The notes beneath the pieces are model-generated. The model saw only the letters and a program-made list of their open reading frames with translations, made no database searches and was not told where the DNA came from. The position numbers and the translations under genes are program-made. From an uncultured bacterium (GTDB taxonomy: Bacteria > Pseudomonadota > Gammaproteobacteria > Burkholderiales > Burkholderiaceae_E), in NCBI GenBank assembly GCA_903864485.1, contig CAIPGD010000516.1:1-12691 (forward strand): a DNA stretch of 12,691 nt, given 5' to 3'. This document shows, one piece after another, positions 1-6,769 of the stretch (the first letter of the stretch is position 1; each line of letters begins with the position of its first letter).

Positions 1-523
1 GACCAAACAGGTTCACCACAAGGAGCCCCCCCGAATCCGGCAACAGCCGGCGTGCCGCACGATAAAAGTCAACCGAATCAAGCACTGGCCCGTCGGCTTC
101 GCTATCGTAAAGGTCGACCTGAACGACGCCATAAGTCGCTGGGCGAGTGGCCCTCACCCATTCGAGCGCATCCTGGTGAGCGATTTCAAAGCGAGGGCCT
201 TCGGCGGGAAGACCAAACATCGACTTCGCGGCCAAAATGACTGCAGGGTTGTGCTCAATTGCGACCAGTCGAGATTGCCTCAAGTGGCGCAAGTTCCAAC
301 GTGCGAGCGAGCCACCCCCCAAGCCAAGTAATGCAATTTGGGTCGGCGCATGCAGAAATAGCAACCACGCCGTCATCTGTTGCACGTACTCGAGCTCGAG
401 TGCGTGCGGGGCCTCCAGACGGATTGCACTCTGCACCCAGGGGCTATCTCCCAGGTGCAGATATCGCACACCATCAAGCTCCGAAAAACTAACGGATTCG
501 TGGAGACGGCCCCGCTTGCTCAC
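1..523 (-). CDS. Spermidine synthase-like protein (aminopropyltransferase/methyltransferase fold), 3' end off window
   Basis: This partial gene has 174 visible codons and continues past the left edge. It begins at GTG 523, the first possible in-frame start after the htpG stop; an ATG two bases upstream is out of frame and meets TGA at once. The fold is that of SAM or decarboxylated-SAM binding enzymes. A glycine loop reads LLGLGGGSLARW (residues 65-76), followed by an acidic ribose-binding position in VAIEHNP (Glu90), QDALEW (117-122), and the strand VVQVDLYD (133-140), where spermidine synthases carry their catalytic aspartate. Two family hallmarks are absent: GGGDGG is replaced by GLGGGS, and the DE...YHE substrate motif is replaced by sequence around PHALELEYVQQM. 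I infer a spermidine-synthase-like protein whose substrate may not be putrescine. It lies 18 bp after htpG on the same strand and is probably cotranscribed. The fold is fairly sure; the activity is not. Confidence 0.8.
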   Translation of the reverse strand, partial: MSKRGRLHESVSFSELDGVRYLHLGDSPWVQSAIRLEAPHALELEYVQQMTAWLLFLHAPTQIALLGLGGGSLARWNLRHLRQSRLVAIEHNPAVILAAKSMFGLPAEGPRFEIAHQDALEWVRATRPATYGVVQVDLYDSEADGPVLDSVDFYRAARRLLPDSGGLLVVNLFG

Positions 524-541
524 ATCTGACCCAAGTTCAAA

Positions 542-2611
542 TCACCTCAGGGCCAAGGACAGCAATAAGTCGTTGAGGCGCTTTACGAAACCCGCCGGGT
601 CTTCAAGGCGTCCGCCTTCCGACAACATGGCTTGATCGAAGATCACCGAAGCCCAGTCATCAAACTGCGCATTGACGCCATCAGCACCCGATTCCGACGC
701 AAGCTGTGACTTGAGTTGCCGCACAAGCGGATGCCCGGGATTGACCTCAAGGATGGGCTTGCGAGACGGAACTTCGCGCCCTGCTTCGCGCAGGATTCGT
801 TCAAGATGACCGCTGACATCCCCCTCGGCGGAAACCAGACATGCGGCCGAATCGACCAGCCGCTGGGTCACCCTCACCTCCTTGACGCGATCACCAAGGC
901 TGGCCTTGATGCGCTCGACGAGTTTTGCATCAGCCGGATCATCGGCTGGCGGCGTCTTGGGTGCCCCGTCAGCGGCTTCGCCCAGCTTATTCAGGTCGAA
1001 GTCCCCGGCAGCAACACTCTGCAGCTTCTTGCCCTCGAAATCCCGCAGGTAGGAAAGCATCCATTCATCGACCCGATCAGTCAGAAGCAAGACTTCCACA
1101 CCACGCGCTTTGAACGCTTCAAGATGCGGGCTCGAGCGCGCCGCTTGCCAACTGTCTGCGGTGATGTAGAAGATCGACTCTTGGCCGGCCTTCATTCGCC
1201 CGACGACATCGGCCAAAGCGATGTCCTGAACCGCTGAATCCTGATGGGTCGTTGCAAATCGCAGCAGCTTTGCCAGCCGCTCGCGATTGCCAAAATCTTC
1301 GCCCAAACCTTCCTTGAGGACAGCGCCAAACGCGCTCCAGAACTTGGCGTAGTCCTCTTTCTTGTTTTCAGCAAGATCTTCAAGAAGACCCAAGATTCGA
1401 CGAGTATTGCCATCGCGAATTGCTTTGACGTCGCGCGAGTCCTGCAGAATTTCGCGTGAGACATTCAGGGGCAGATCAGCCGCATCAATTACCCCACGCA
1501 CAAAGCGCAGATAGGACGGCAGCAGATGCTCGACGTCCTCCATGATGAAGACCCGCTTGACGTAGAGACGCAGGCCATGTTTTGCCTGTCGATCATAGAG
1601 ATCAAACGGAGCGCGCCCAGGGATGAACAGCAGCTGGGTGTATTCCGTACGCCCCTCCACGCGGTTGTGAGACCAAGCGAGTGGGTCCTCGTAATCTGAA
1701 CTGGTATGGCGATAGAACGCTTTGTACGCGTCGTCATCGAGCTCCGATTTTGAGCGGGTCCAGAGAGCCGATGCCTGATTCACCATCTCCCAGCCCGGGG
1801 GAGCTTTTTCCGGCGAGGCGTGATCGTCCTCAATCGCGTCCTCCACCTCAACGGCGTCCTCCACCCCAACGGCGTCCGCCACTTCAGCGGCCTCGTCGCC
1901 CGAAGGCTTTGGCGCCCGCATCCGAATCGGCAAGGAAATGTGGTCGCTATAGCGGCGCAGGATCGAGCGCAGGCGCCAACCACTCAATAAATCGGATAGC
2001 CGCGAGATACCACTCTCGACGTCTTCATCGGTGCCAGTGCCCGCTGCTTCATCCGCCCGCAGGTGCAATATGATCTCGGTCCCGCGCTTGGGCAACGCCA
2101 CCGACTCGACCGTGAATTCCCCCGTGCCCTCGCTGATCCAGCAGACGCCATCCGACGAAGGAAGGCCTGCCCGCCGTGTCCGCACTTCGACCCGATCGGC
2201 GACGATGAAAGACGAATAAAAACCAACCCCAAATTGCCCGATCAAGCGGGCGTCACCACGGCCGCCGCCGTCGAGCCGCGACAAGAATTCCTTCGTACCA
2301 GAACGCGCAATCGTTCCAAGGTTAGACACTGCTTCTTCGCGGGACATGCCAATCCCGTTGTCGCGAATCGTGATCGTCCGACCTGCTTCGTCAAAGTCAA
2401 CCTCAATCGCGAGATCAGAATCACCCTCCCAGAGTTCGGGATGGTCAAGGGCTTCAAACCGCAGCTTGTCGCAGGCGTCGGATGCGTTGGAAACCAACTC
2501 CCGCAAGAAGATCTCACGGTTGCTGTAGAGACTGTGGATCATCAGGTGAAGCAGCTGCTGCACTTCGGCCTGGAAACCCATCGTCTGGGGTTTGGATTCA
2601 ATCTCGCTCAT
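542..2611 (-). CDS. htpG: Molecular chaperone HtpG (bacterial Hsp90)
   Basis: HtpG is the cytosolic, ATP-dependent Hsp90 homodimer that remodels client proteins together with the DnaK system. The 689 residues hold all three domains. The GHKL ATPase domain shows SNASDACDKL (41-50, with the catalytic Glu38 region before it), DNGIGM (84-89) and GQFGVGFYSSF (125-135). The middle domain has WSHNRVEG (313-320) and PLNVSREILQD (381-391), including the ATP-contacting Arg386. The C-terminal dimerisation domain follows. Typical bacterial HtpG is about 620-640 residues. The excess comes mainly from two acidic stretches near the N/middle junction, at about 187-207 and 235-275; the second contains an in-frame triplication. 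The ATG at 2611 fits the family's short N-terminus before GFQAEVQQLLHLM, although the ribosome site (GAG, 7 bases before) is weak. A -35-like TTGACG lies at 2680-2685, but I find no convincing heat-shock (sigma-32) promoter. The gene is divergent from the acuI-like gene and followed by the SpeE-like gene. Confidence 0.97.
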   Translation of the reverse strand: MSEIESKPQTMGFQAEVQQLLHLMIHSLYSNREIFLRELVSNASDACDKLRFEALDHPELWEGDSDLAIEVDFDEAGRTITIRDNGIGMSREEAVSNLGTIARSGTKEFLSRLDGGGRGDARLIGQFGVGFYSSFIVADRVEVRTRRAGLPSSDGVCWISEGTGEFTVESVALPKRGTEIILHLRADEAAGTGTDEDVESGISRLSDLLSGWRLRSILRRYSDHISLPIRMRAPKPSGDEAAEVADAVGVEDAVEVEDAIEDDHASPEKAPPGWEMVNQASALWTRSKSELDDDAYKAFYRHTSSDYEDPLAWSHNRVEGRTEYTQLLFIPGRAPFDLYDRQAKHGLRLYVKRVFIMEDVEHLLPSYLRFVRGVIDAADLPLNVSREILQDSRDVKAIRDGNTRRILGLLEDLAENKKEDYAKFWSAFGAVLKEGLGEDFGNRERLAKLLRFATTHQDSAVQDIALADVVGRMKAGQESIFYITADSWQAARSSPHLEAFKARGVEVLLLTDRVDEWMLSYLRDFEGKKLQSVAAGDFDLNKLGEAADGAPKTPPADDPADAKLVERIKASLGDRVKEVRVTQRLVDSAACLVSAEGDVSGHLERILREAGREVPSRKPILEVNPGHPLVRQLKSQLASESGADGVNAQFDDWASVIFDQAMLSEGGRLEDPAGFVKRLNDLLLSLALR
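1829..1882 (-). repeat. 18-bp tandem repeat, three copies, in the htpG charged linker
   Basis: Three direct 18-bp units lie end to end at 1829-1846, 1847-1864 and 1865-1882. Adjacent units differ at only two bases, or at three allowing for end effects. Read on the minus strand they encode VADAVG, VEDAVE and VEDAIE (HtpG residues 244-261). The period is a multiple of three, so copy-number change keeps the reading frame. The array sits in the acidic linker that joins the ATPase and middle domains of Hsp90 proteins. Confidence 0.93.
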
Positions 2612-2652
2612 AGGGTGCTCGTCGATAAAGGTTCAGTTGATTCGTTGCCATT

Positions 2653-2668
2653 GCCACGCATGCGTTGC
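2653..2668. promoter_or_regulatory. Imperfect 16-bp palindrome, possible operator
   Basis: The sequence GCCACGCATGCGTTGC is self-complementary except for one base pair, with a perfect 10-bp core at 2656-2665. It lies 42 bp upstream of the htpG start and about 110 bp upstream of the acuI-like start. A dimeric regulator could bind here. The site does not match the CIRCE heat-shock element, and no regulator gene is adjacent, so its role is inference only. Confidence 0.3.
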
Positions 2669-2771
2669 TAAGCATGCCGCGTCAACCCAAGGGTTCCGCC
2701 GAAAAGTGGGGCCGATCAGCCGGTTTTCAAGAGCCATGCATTAAGATCATTACGAATTCTATTTAACCTCC

Positions 2772-2775
2772 GGAG
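2772..2775 (+). promoter_or_regulatory. Ribosome binding site of the acuI-like gene
   Basis: GGAG lies five bases before the ATG at 2781. It supports that start and is the clearest Shine-Dalgarno match among the plus-strand genes here. Confidence 0.7.
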
Positions 2776-2780
2776 ACCTC

Positions 2781-3800
2781 ATGTTTCGTGCCATTGTTGT
2801 TCGCAAAGACCCCAACGACCCGACTGGAAAAGCACTATCGATCGCGGTCGAATCGGTCGGCGAAGAACTCTTGATCGAGGCCGACGCGCACAGTGTGGAT
2901 ATTCGCGTTGACTGGTCAACCGTGAACTACAAGGATGCGCTAGCCCTGACCGGAAAGCCAATCGTGCGCAAGTTCCCGCTAATTGCTGGCATTGATTTTT
3001 CCGGCAAGGTGGAATCGAGCCGCGACCCCAGGTTCACGCCAGGTCAGGCAGTCGTCCTGAACGGCTGGGGCGCGGGGGAAACCCACCCGGGCGGTCTCGC
3101 GCAGCGCGCCCGCGTACCCGCCGACTGGCTCGTCGCATTACCCGACTCCATCGACCCCCGTCGCGCGATGGCGATCGGAACCGCTGGCTACACGGCTGCG
3201 CTCTGCGTCGAGGTATGCACCCAGGCGTTAATTCGCGACGGAATCGAAACGGGCGCGGGCGACGTCTTGGTCACGGGTGCCAGTGGGGGTGTTGGCAGCA
3301 TCGCGGTCGCCTTATTGGCAAAAGTGGGGCATCGGGTGGTCGCAGTGACCGGCAAAGCCGATCAGGCCGAGTGGCTGCGCTCGATCGGGGCCGCCGAGGT
3401 CTTGCCCCGGTCAGACTTTGATGCGCCCGGCAAGCCACTTGGCAAAGAACGGTGGGCAGGTGCCGTTGATTGCGTCGGAAGCCACACCCTCGTCAATGTC
3501 TGTGCAAGCCTGCGCTATGGCGCAACCGTTGCCGCAACGGGACTCGCGCAGGGGATGGACTTCCCGGCCAGCGTTGCGCCATTTATTCTGCGTGGCATCA
3601 GCTTAGTCGGTGTCGACAGTGTGCAATGTCCAATGCCGCGTCGCAAGGCAGCCTGGGCACGCCTGGCCCGTGATTTGTCCGGTCCCATTCTGGACACGAT
3701 CGCAGCGCGCGAAATCAGTCTCCAAGAAGCCCTTGGGTTGGCCCCAGAACTGTTGGCAGGTCGCGTCCTGGGACGCGTCATCGTCGACGTTAATCGCTAG
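2781..3800 (+). CDS. acuI: AcuI/YhdH-type NADPH-dependent quinone oxidoreductase (acrylyl-CoA reductase family)
   Basis: The 339-residue protein belongs to the zinc-independent medium-chain dehydrogenase/reductase superfamily, YhdH/AcuI subgroup. Characterised members reduce acryloyl-CoA to propionyl-CoA with NADPH in the cytosol, which detoxifies acrylate-type electrophiles. Subgroup hallmarks are TVNYKDALALTGK (48-60), FPLIAGIDFSG (65-75) and NGWGAGETHPGG (94-105). The Rossmann nucleotide-binding loop is TGASGGVGS (165-173). No zinc-binding cysteine cluster is present. The length matches the family. ATG 2781 is supported by a GGAG site. The gene stands alone on its strand, divergent from htpG, and its last 11 bases overlap the end of dsbB in antisense. 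Family membership is sure; the acrylyl-CoA substrate is inferred from homologues. Confidence 0.92.
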   Translation: MFRAIVVRKDPNDPTGKALSIAVESVGEELLIEADAHSVDIRVDWSTVNYKDALALTGKPIVRKFPLIAGIDFSGKVESSRDPRFTPGQAVVLNGWGAGETHPGGLAQRARVPADWLVALPDSIDPRRAMAIGTAGYTAALCVEVCTQALIRDGIETGAGDVLVTGASGGVGSIAVALLAKVGHRVVAVTGKADQAEWLRSIGAAEVLPRSDFDAPGKPLGKERWAGAVDCVGSHTLVNVCASLRYGATVAATGLAQGMDFPASVAPFILRGISLVGVDSVQCPMPRRKAAWARLARDLSGPILDTIAAREISLQEALGLAPELLAGRVLGRVIVDVNR

Positions 3801-4341
3801 GGTTTTGGGACGAGGTCGATGTTGATGTTGATGTTGATGCGATCATCATCAGGAAAGTAATGAATGCAAATGTCAGCATCGACCAGACAGCAAAAGGAAC
3901 CCCCAGAAGCGGCACATTCGCTTCATCACAATTCGCGGTCGCGGAGAATAACAAGGGCAATCGCACATCCAGCGTGGTCGCCTGAACAATGCGGTCCGCA
4001 AGGGTCAGCGAGCACCCCGCAGCATCCACCAAGCCAAAGGACTGCCAGGCCGCCGCCGCGACCCCAGCCAATGCCAGCGCGATCACCAACACACGAACGC
4101 CGAGCCGCACAATCGGGGTCCACTGATTGCTGTGCGAATCCAACCGCGACTCAGCAAGACTCACCAACAAGCCAAGCAGGCTTGCGATCGATAGCGAGGC
4201 GAAAATAAGCCGCTGCAGGGTGCACCAAGGACAGGGGCGCATGTGCCAGACAACCTGAGCAAACAACCCGAAACCTAATGCGGCGGTCGCAATCACGAAG
4301 CAGCCAATGAAGCCCCAGCGTTGGAAACCGGAATCAAGCAT
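3790..4341 (-). CDS. dsbB: Disulfide bond formation protein DsbB
   Basis: DsbB is the inner-membrane enzyme that reoxidises periplasmic DsbA and passes electrons to quinone. The 183 residues show four hydrophobic segments, at roughly 10-33, 43-63, 80-100 and 148-168. The first periplasmic loop carries the redox pair Cys37-Pro-Trp-Cys40, followed by LQR, whose Arg44 matches the quinone-site arginine of the family. The second periplasmic loop supplies Cys110 (AGCSL) and Cys138 (ANCDEA). All four essential cysteines are present. The C-terminus is an unusual Ser-Thr run encoded by a hexanucleotide repeat. The start overlaps the last 8 bp of parC with no evident ribosome site, so translational coupling to parC is likely. 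The 3' end overlaps the acuI-like gene by 11 bp, tail to tail. Confidence 0.95.
   Translation of the reverse strand: MLDSGFQRWGFIGCFVIATAALGFGLFAQVVWHMRPCPWCTLQRLIFASLSIASLLGLLVSLAESRLDSHSNQWTPIVRLGVRVLVIALALAGVAAAAWQSFGLVDAAGCSLTLADRIVQATTLDVRLPLLFSATANCDEANVPLLGVPFAVWSMLTFAFITFLMMIASTSTSTSTSSQNPSD
3815..3838 (-). repeat. Hexanucleotide microsatellite in the dsbB 3' end
   Basis: Four consecutive 6-bp units read GTCGAT, GTTGAT, GTTGAT, GTTGAT on the plus strand. On the coding strand they give alternating Thr and Ser codons, which make up the cytoplasmic C-terminal tail of DsbB. Gain or loss of units would change the tail length without a frameshift. Confidence 0.85.
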
Positions 4342-6685
4342 CTAAAGCAGAGGCCACGGCGGCAATGCGGACCAGCTGACCCTCTTTCACGCGCGGCTCG
4401 AGCAAACGTCCCTTTTTGCCCCTTGCGCCTTCGTAATTCGCCAATTCGCGGGCGCTCATGGTTCTTTCCACAGACTTGCTCGCCCTTCCCGTACCGCGAA
4501 CCAAAATTCCGGGACTGCCGTACGCCTCCACTGCCGCGAGTTGCTCACCAGTCTCTAGCGCCATGAGTGAACTGCCACGCCCTCCACTGCGCAGTACTTT
4601 GACTTCAGCAACCGGATAAGTCAGCAGACGTCCCCCCGAAGACAGGCAGGCGAAGCGGAGCGCCCCGTTGCCAGCCGCCTCCGACCCAAGCAAGACTGGA
4701 CGCAAGAGCCAATCATCAGGTTCGATTGTCAGGAAGGACTTTCCACTGCGGTTTCGACCAATCCAATCGCTTGCAAGACAAGACAGACCGTTCCCGCCGC
4801 TGGTGGCCAAAACAATGCCTCCATCAGGAGACGCCGCAAAGACCCAGGCGACTTTGCTGCCAGGCGCCAAATCAATCAAGCTCGTCACAGGCTGGCCATC
4901 ACCCCGCCCACCGGGCAATGCGCTCACCGCAACCGAAAAGACGCGCCCGTCTGAAGCGATCACGAGCAATGCATCGGTGCTACGGGCTTCGTAAGAACCA
5001 TCAAATCCATCGCCCGGCTTGAAACTGGCCTGCGTGGCGTCATGGCCATGACCCTGACGCGTTCGAACCCAACCCTTCTCCGACACAATAACCGTCACCG
5101 CCTCATCCACGATGCGCACTTCAACGACGGCGCGGGTTGCGGCTTCAATCCGCGTGCGCCGGGGGTCACCGTATTGCTTGGCGTCTTGCTCGACCTCACG
5201 GATCACTTGGCGCCGCATCGCCTTCGAGTCACCGAGCAGCGCTTCAAGCGAGGCCTTCTCCAGCTGCAATGTGGCGAGTTCCTGCTCGATCTTGATCGAT
5301 TCAAGCCGGGCGAGCTGGCGCAGCCGGATTTCAAGAACGTCTTCTGCCTGGCGGTCGCTTAGTAAAAATCGCGCCATCAACGCGGATTTGGGCTCATCCG
5401 ACTCGCGGATCGTTGCGATGACCTCGTCGATCGACAGCAAAACCAGGAGCCGCCCCTCAAGGATGTGGATTCGATCGTCCACCCGCTCCAGACGGTGCCG
5501 GGTTCGCCGCGTGACGGTCGCAATTCGAAACTCACACCACTCGCGCAGAATATCGATCAGCCCCTTCTGGCGCGGACGACCATCGAGACCGATCATCACC
5601 AGGTTGCAGGGCACCGATGTTTCCAAACTCGTATGCGCAAGCAGAACATTAACAAATTCTGACTGGGCGAGTCGTGATGATCGCGGCTCGAAAACCAATC
5701 GAACCGCCGCCTCACGGCCCGACTCATCGCGTACCCGTTCGAGAACACTCAGGATCGTCTGCTTGAGCTGAAGTTGTTCGGGACTGACCGTCTTCTTGCC
5801 GAGGCGGGGCCGCGGGTTGGTCAGATCCTCGATTTCTTCCAGTACCTTTTGTGCCGAGGTGCCGTGCGGTAGCTCGGTGACAACGAGTTGCCACTGCCCA
5901 CGCGCAAGGTCTTCGATTTTCCAGCTTGCCCGGACCTTGATCGACCCGCGCCCGCTCGCGTAGATCTCCCGTAGCTCGGCTGCGGATGAAATGATTTGAC
6001 CACCCCCCGGAAAATCGGGTCCGGGCAAAACCTGAAGCACTGCGTCCAGCGAGTCGCCTTCGCGCATCACCACCACGGCGGCTGCGGCCACCTCACGCAA
6101 ATTGTGCGGTGGAATCTCAGTGGCTAAACCCACGGCAATCCCAGAGGCTCCATTGAGCAGCACCATCGGCAAACGGGATGGCAGAAGGCTGGGTTCCTGG
6201 GTCGAACCATCGTAATTCGGCACAAAATCAACCGTCCCCGCGTCGATTTCATCGAGCAACAGTCGGGCATACGGTGTCAGGCGGGCCTCGGTGTAGCGCA
6301 TTGCCGCCGCACCATCACCATCGCGAGAGCCAAAGTTACCCTGCCCATCGATCAGCGGATATCGGAGAGTGAAGGTCTGAGCCAATCGCACAAGGGCGTC
6401 ATAAGCAGACTGGTCGCCATGTGGATGAAAGCGGCCCAATACATCACCCACGACGCGAGCACTCTTCACCGGTCGGGAGGTCGGGCCCAGACCCATCGCA
6501 TCCATCGAATACAGAATCCGCCGCTGAACCGGTTTTAGACCATCGCAAACGTCAGGCAGCGCGCGGCCCTTAACGACTGAAACAGCGTAGTCGAGGTAGG
6601 CCCTCTCGGCGTAACGAGCCAGCGTAATGGCCTGATCATCGTCAGGTGGAACGGGGGCTTCTGCAGTCGTCACTAGGTCATCCAT
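4334..6685 (-). CDS. parC: DNA topoisomerase IV subunit A (ParC)
   Basis: ParC is the DNA-breaking subunit of the ParC2ParE2 enzyme that decatenates daughter chromosomes. The 783-residue protein has the winged-helix cleavage core with LKPVQRRILYSM (50-61), FHPHGDQSAYDALV (86-99, quinolone-determining region), and RYTEARL (130-136) with catalytic Tyr131. GASGIAVGLATEIPPHN (179-195) is also present. A long helical region spans about 440-500, and a beta-pinwheel-type C-terminal domain runs from about 520. That domain has no strong GyrA box, which favours ParC over GyrA. The protein is slightly longer than the enterobacterial form (about 750); part of the excess is a segment near 287-320 that I associate with betaproteobacterial ParC. 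The GGAG before ATG 6685 is distant (12 bases). The gene overlaps dsbB by 8 bp and is divergent from ettA. Its partner parE lies about 2.3 kb away on the same strand. Confidence 0.96.
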   Translation of the reverse strand: MDDLVTTAEAPVPPDDDQAITLARYAERAYLDYAVSVVKGRALPDVCDGLKPVQRRILYSMDAMGLGPTSRPVKSARVVGDVLGRFHPHGDQSAYDALVRLAQTFTLRYPLIDGQGNFGSRDGDGAAAMRYTEARLTPYARLLLDEIDAGTVDFVPNYDGSTQEPSLLPSRLPMVLLNGASGIAVGLATEIPPHNLREVAAAAVVVMREGDSLDAVLQVLPGPDFPGGGQIISSAAELREIYASGRGSIKVRASWKIEDLARGQWQLVVTELPHGTSAQKVLEEIEDLTNPRPRLGKKTVSPEQLQLKQTILSVLERVRDESGREAAVRLVFEPRSSRLAQSEFVNVLLAHTSLETSVPCNLVMIGLDGRPRQKGLIDILREWCEFRIATVTRRTRHRLERVDDRIHILEGRLLVLLSIDEVIATIRESDEPKSALMARFLLSDRQAEDVLEIRLRQLARLESIKIEQELATLQLEKASLEALLGDSKAMRRQVIREVEQDAKQYGDPRRTRIEAATRAVVEVRIVDEAVTVIVSEKGWVRTRQGHGHDATQASFKPGDGFDGSYEARSTDALLVIASDGRVFSVAVSALPGGRGDGQPVTSLIDLAPGSKVAWVFAASPDGGIVLATSGGNGLSCLASDWIGRNRSGKSFLTIEPDDWLLRPVLLGSEAAGNGALRFACLSSGGRLLTYPVAEVKVLRSGGRGSSLMALETGEQLAAVEAYGSPGILVRGTGRASKSVERTMSARELANYEGARGKKGRLLEPRVKEGQLVRIAAVASALDA

Positions 6686-6769
6686 ACACTCGCGGGGCTC
6701 CGATCAGCGGGGGCAGTATAGAGGCTGTACCATTGAATTTGATCCCCCACACACCGTTGACACAGTCCT
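6686..6769. promoter_or_regulatory. Divergent intergenic region parC/ettA
   Basis: This 84-bp spacer separates two divergent start codons. The parC promoter candidate lies in it. For ettA I see no clear -35/-10 pair. A perfect TTGACA at 6757-6762 is only 7 bases before the ettA ATG, too close to drive transcription of the full reading frame. No purine-rich ribosome site precedes ettA. Confidence 0.5.
6715..6743 (-). promoter_or_regulatory. Candidate sigma-70 promoter of parC-dsbB
   Basis: On the minus strand a TATACT hexamer (6715-6720, five of six consensus bases) follows a weak -35 candidate, ATCAAA (6738-6743, three of six), with a 17-bp spacer. Transcription would start near 6708, giving a leader of about 20 nt before the parC ATG at 6685. 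The spacing is ideal and the -10 good, but the -35 is poor. Confidence 0.45.

Larger units (their letters stand above)
2612..2780. promoter_or_regulatory. Divergent intergenic region between htpG and the acuI-like gene
   Basis: This 169-bp spacer must hold the promoters of both divergent genes. It contains an imperfect 16-bp palindrome at 2653-2668 centred on ACGCATGCGT, a second GCATGC at 2672-2677, and two adjacent TTGCCA copies at 2645-2656. A TTGACG (-35-like) on the minus strand at 2680-2685 has no good -10 partner 16-18 bases downstream. The part nearest the plus-strand gene (2737-2766) is AT-rich and plausible for a promoter, but I cannot assign hexamers with confidence. No coding potential is seen. 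Confidence 0.5.

Noticed and set aside
521..544. Possible HtpG-SpeE fusion by stop readthrough, since the two genes are in the same frame with no further stop between them
   Set aside because: One in three gene pairs share a frame by chance; the TGA context shows no readthrough or selenocysteine signal, and HtpG ends at its usual C-terminus.
2063..2671. Long open frame (about 200 codons) antisense to the 5' part of htpG
   Set aside because: It is a shadow of the GC-rich htpG coding strand; no recognisable domain or ribosome site, and htpG is certain on the other strand.
2680..2685. TTGACG, with CTTGGGT nearby, as a sigma-70 or sigma-32 promoter for htpG
   Set aside because: No acceptable -10 element lies at the required distance for either sigma factor.
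2708..2728. Short inverted repeat followed by TTTT as a terminator
   Set aside because: The stem is only about 3 bp and lies in a divergent promoter region where no transcript should end.
5112..5771. Open frame of about 220 codons antisense to parC
   Set aside because: The translation is a low-complexity Arg/Ser-rich mix typical of an antisense frame; parC covers it with full family similarity.
6757..6762. Perfect TTGACA as a -35 box for ettA
   Set aside because: It ends 7 bases before the ettA ATG, and no -10 hexamer follows at 16-18 bp; any promoter here would start inside the gene.
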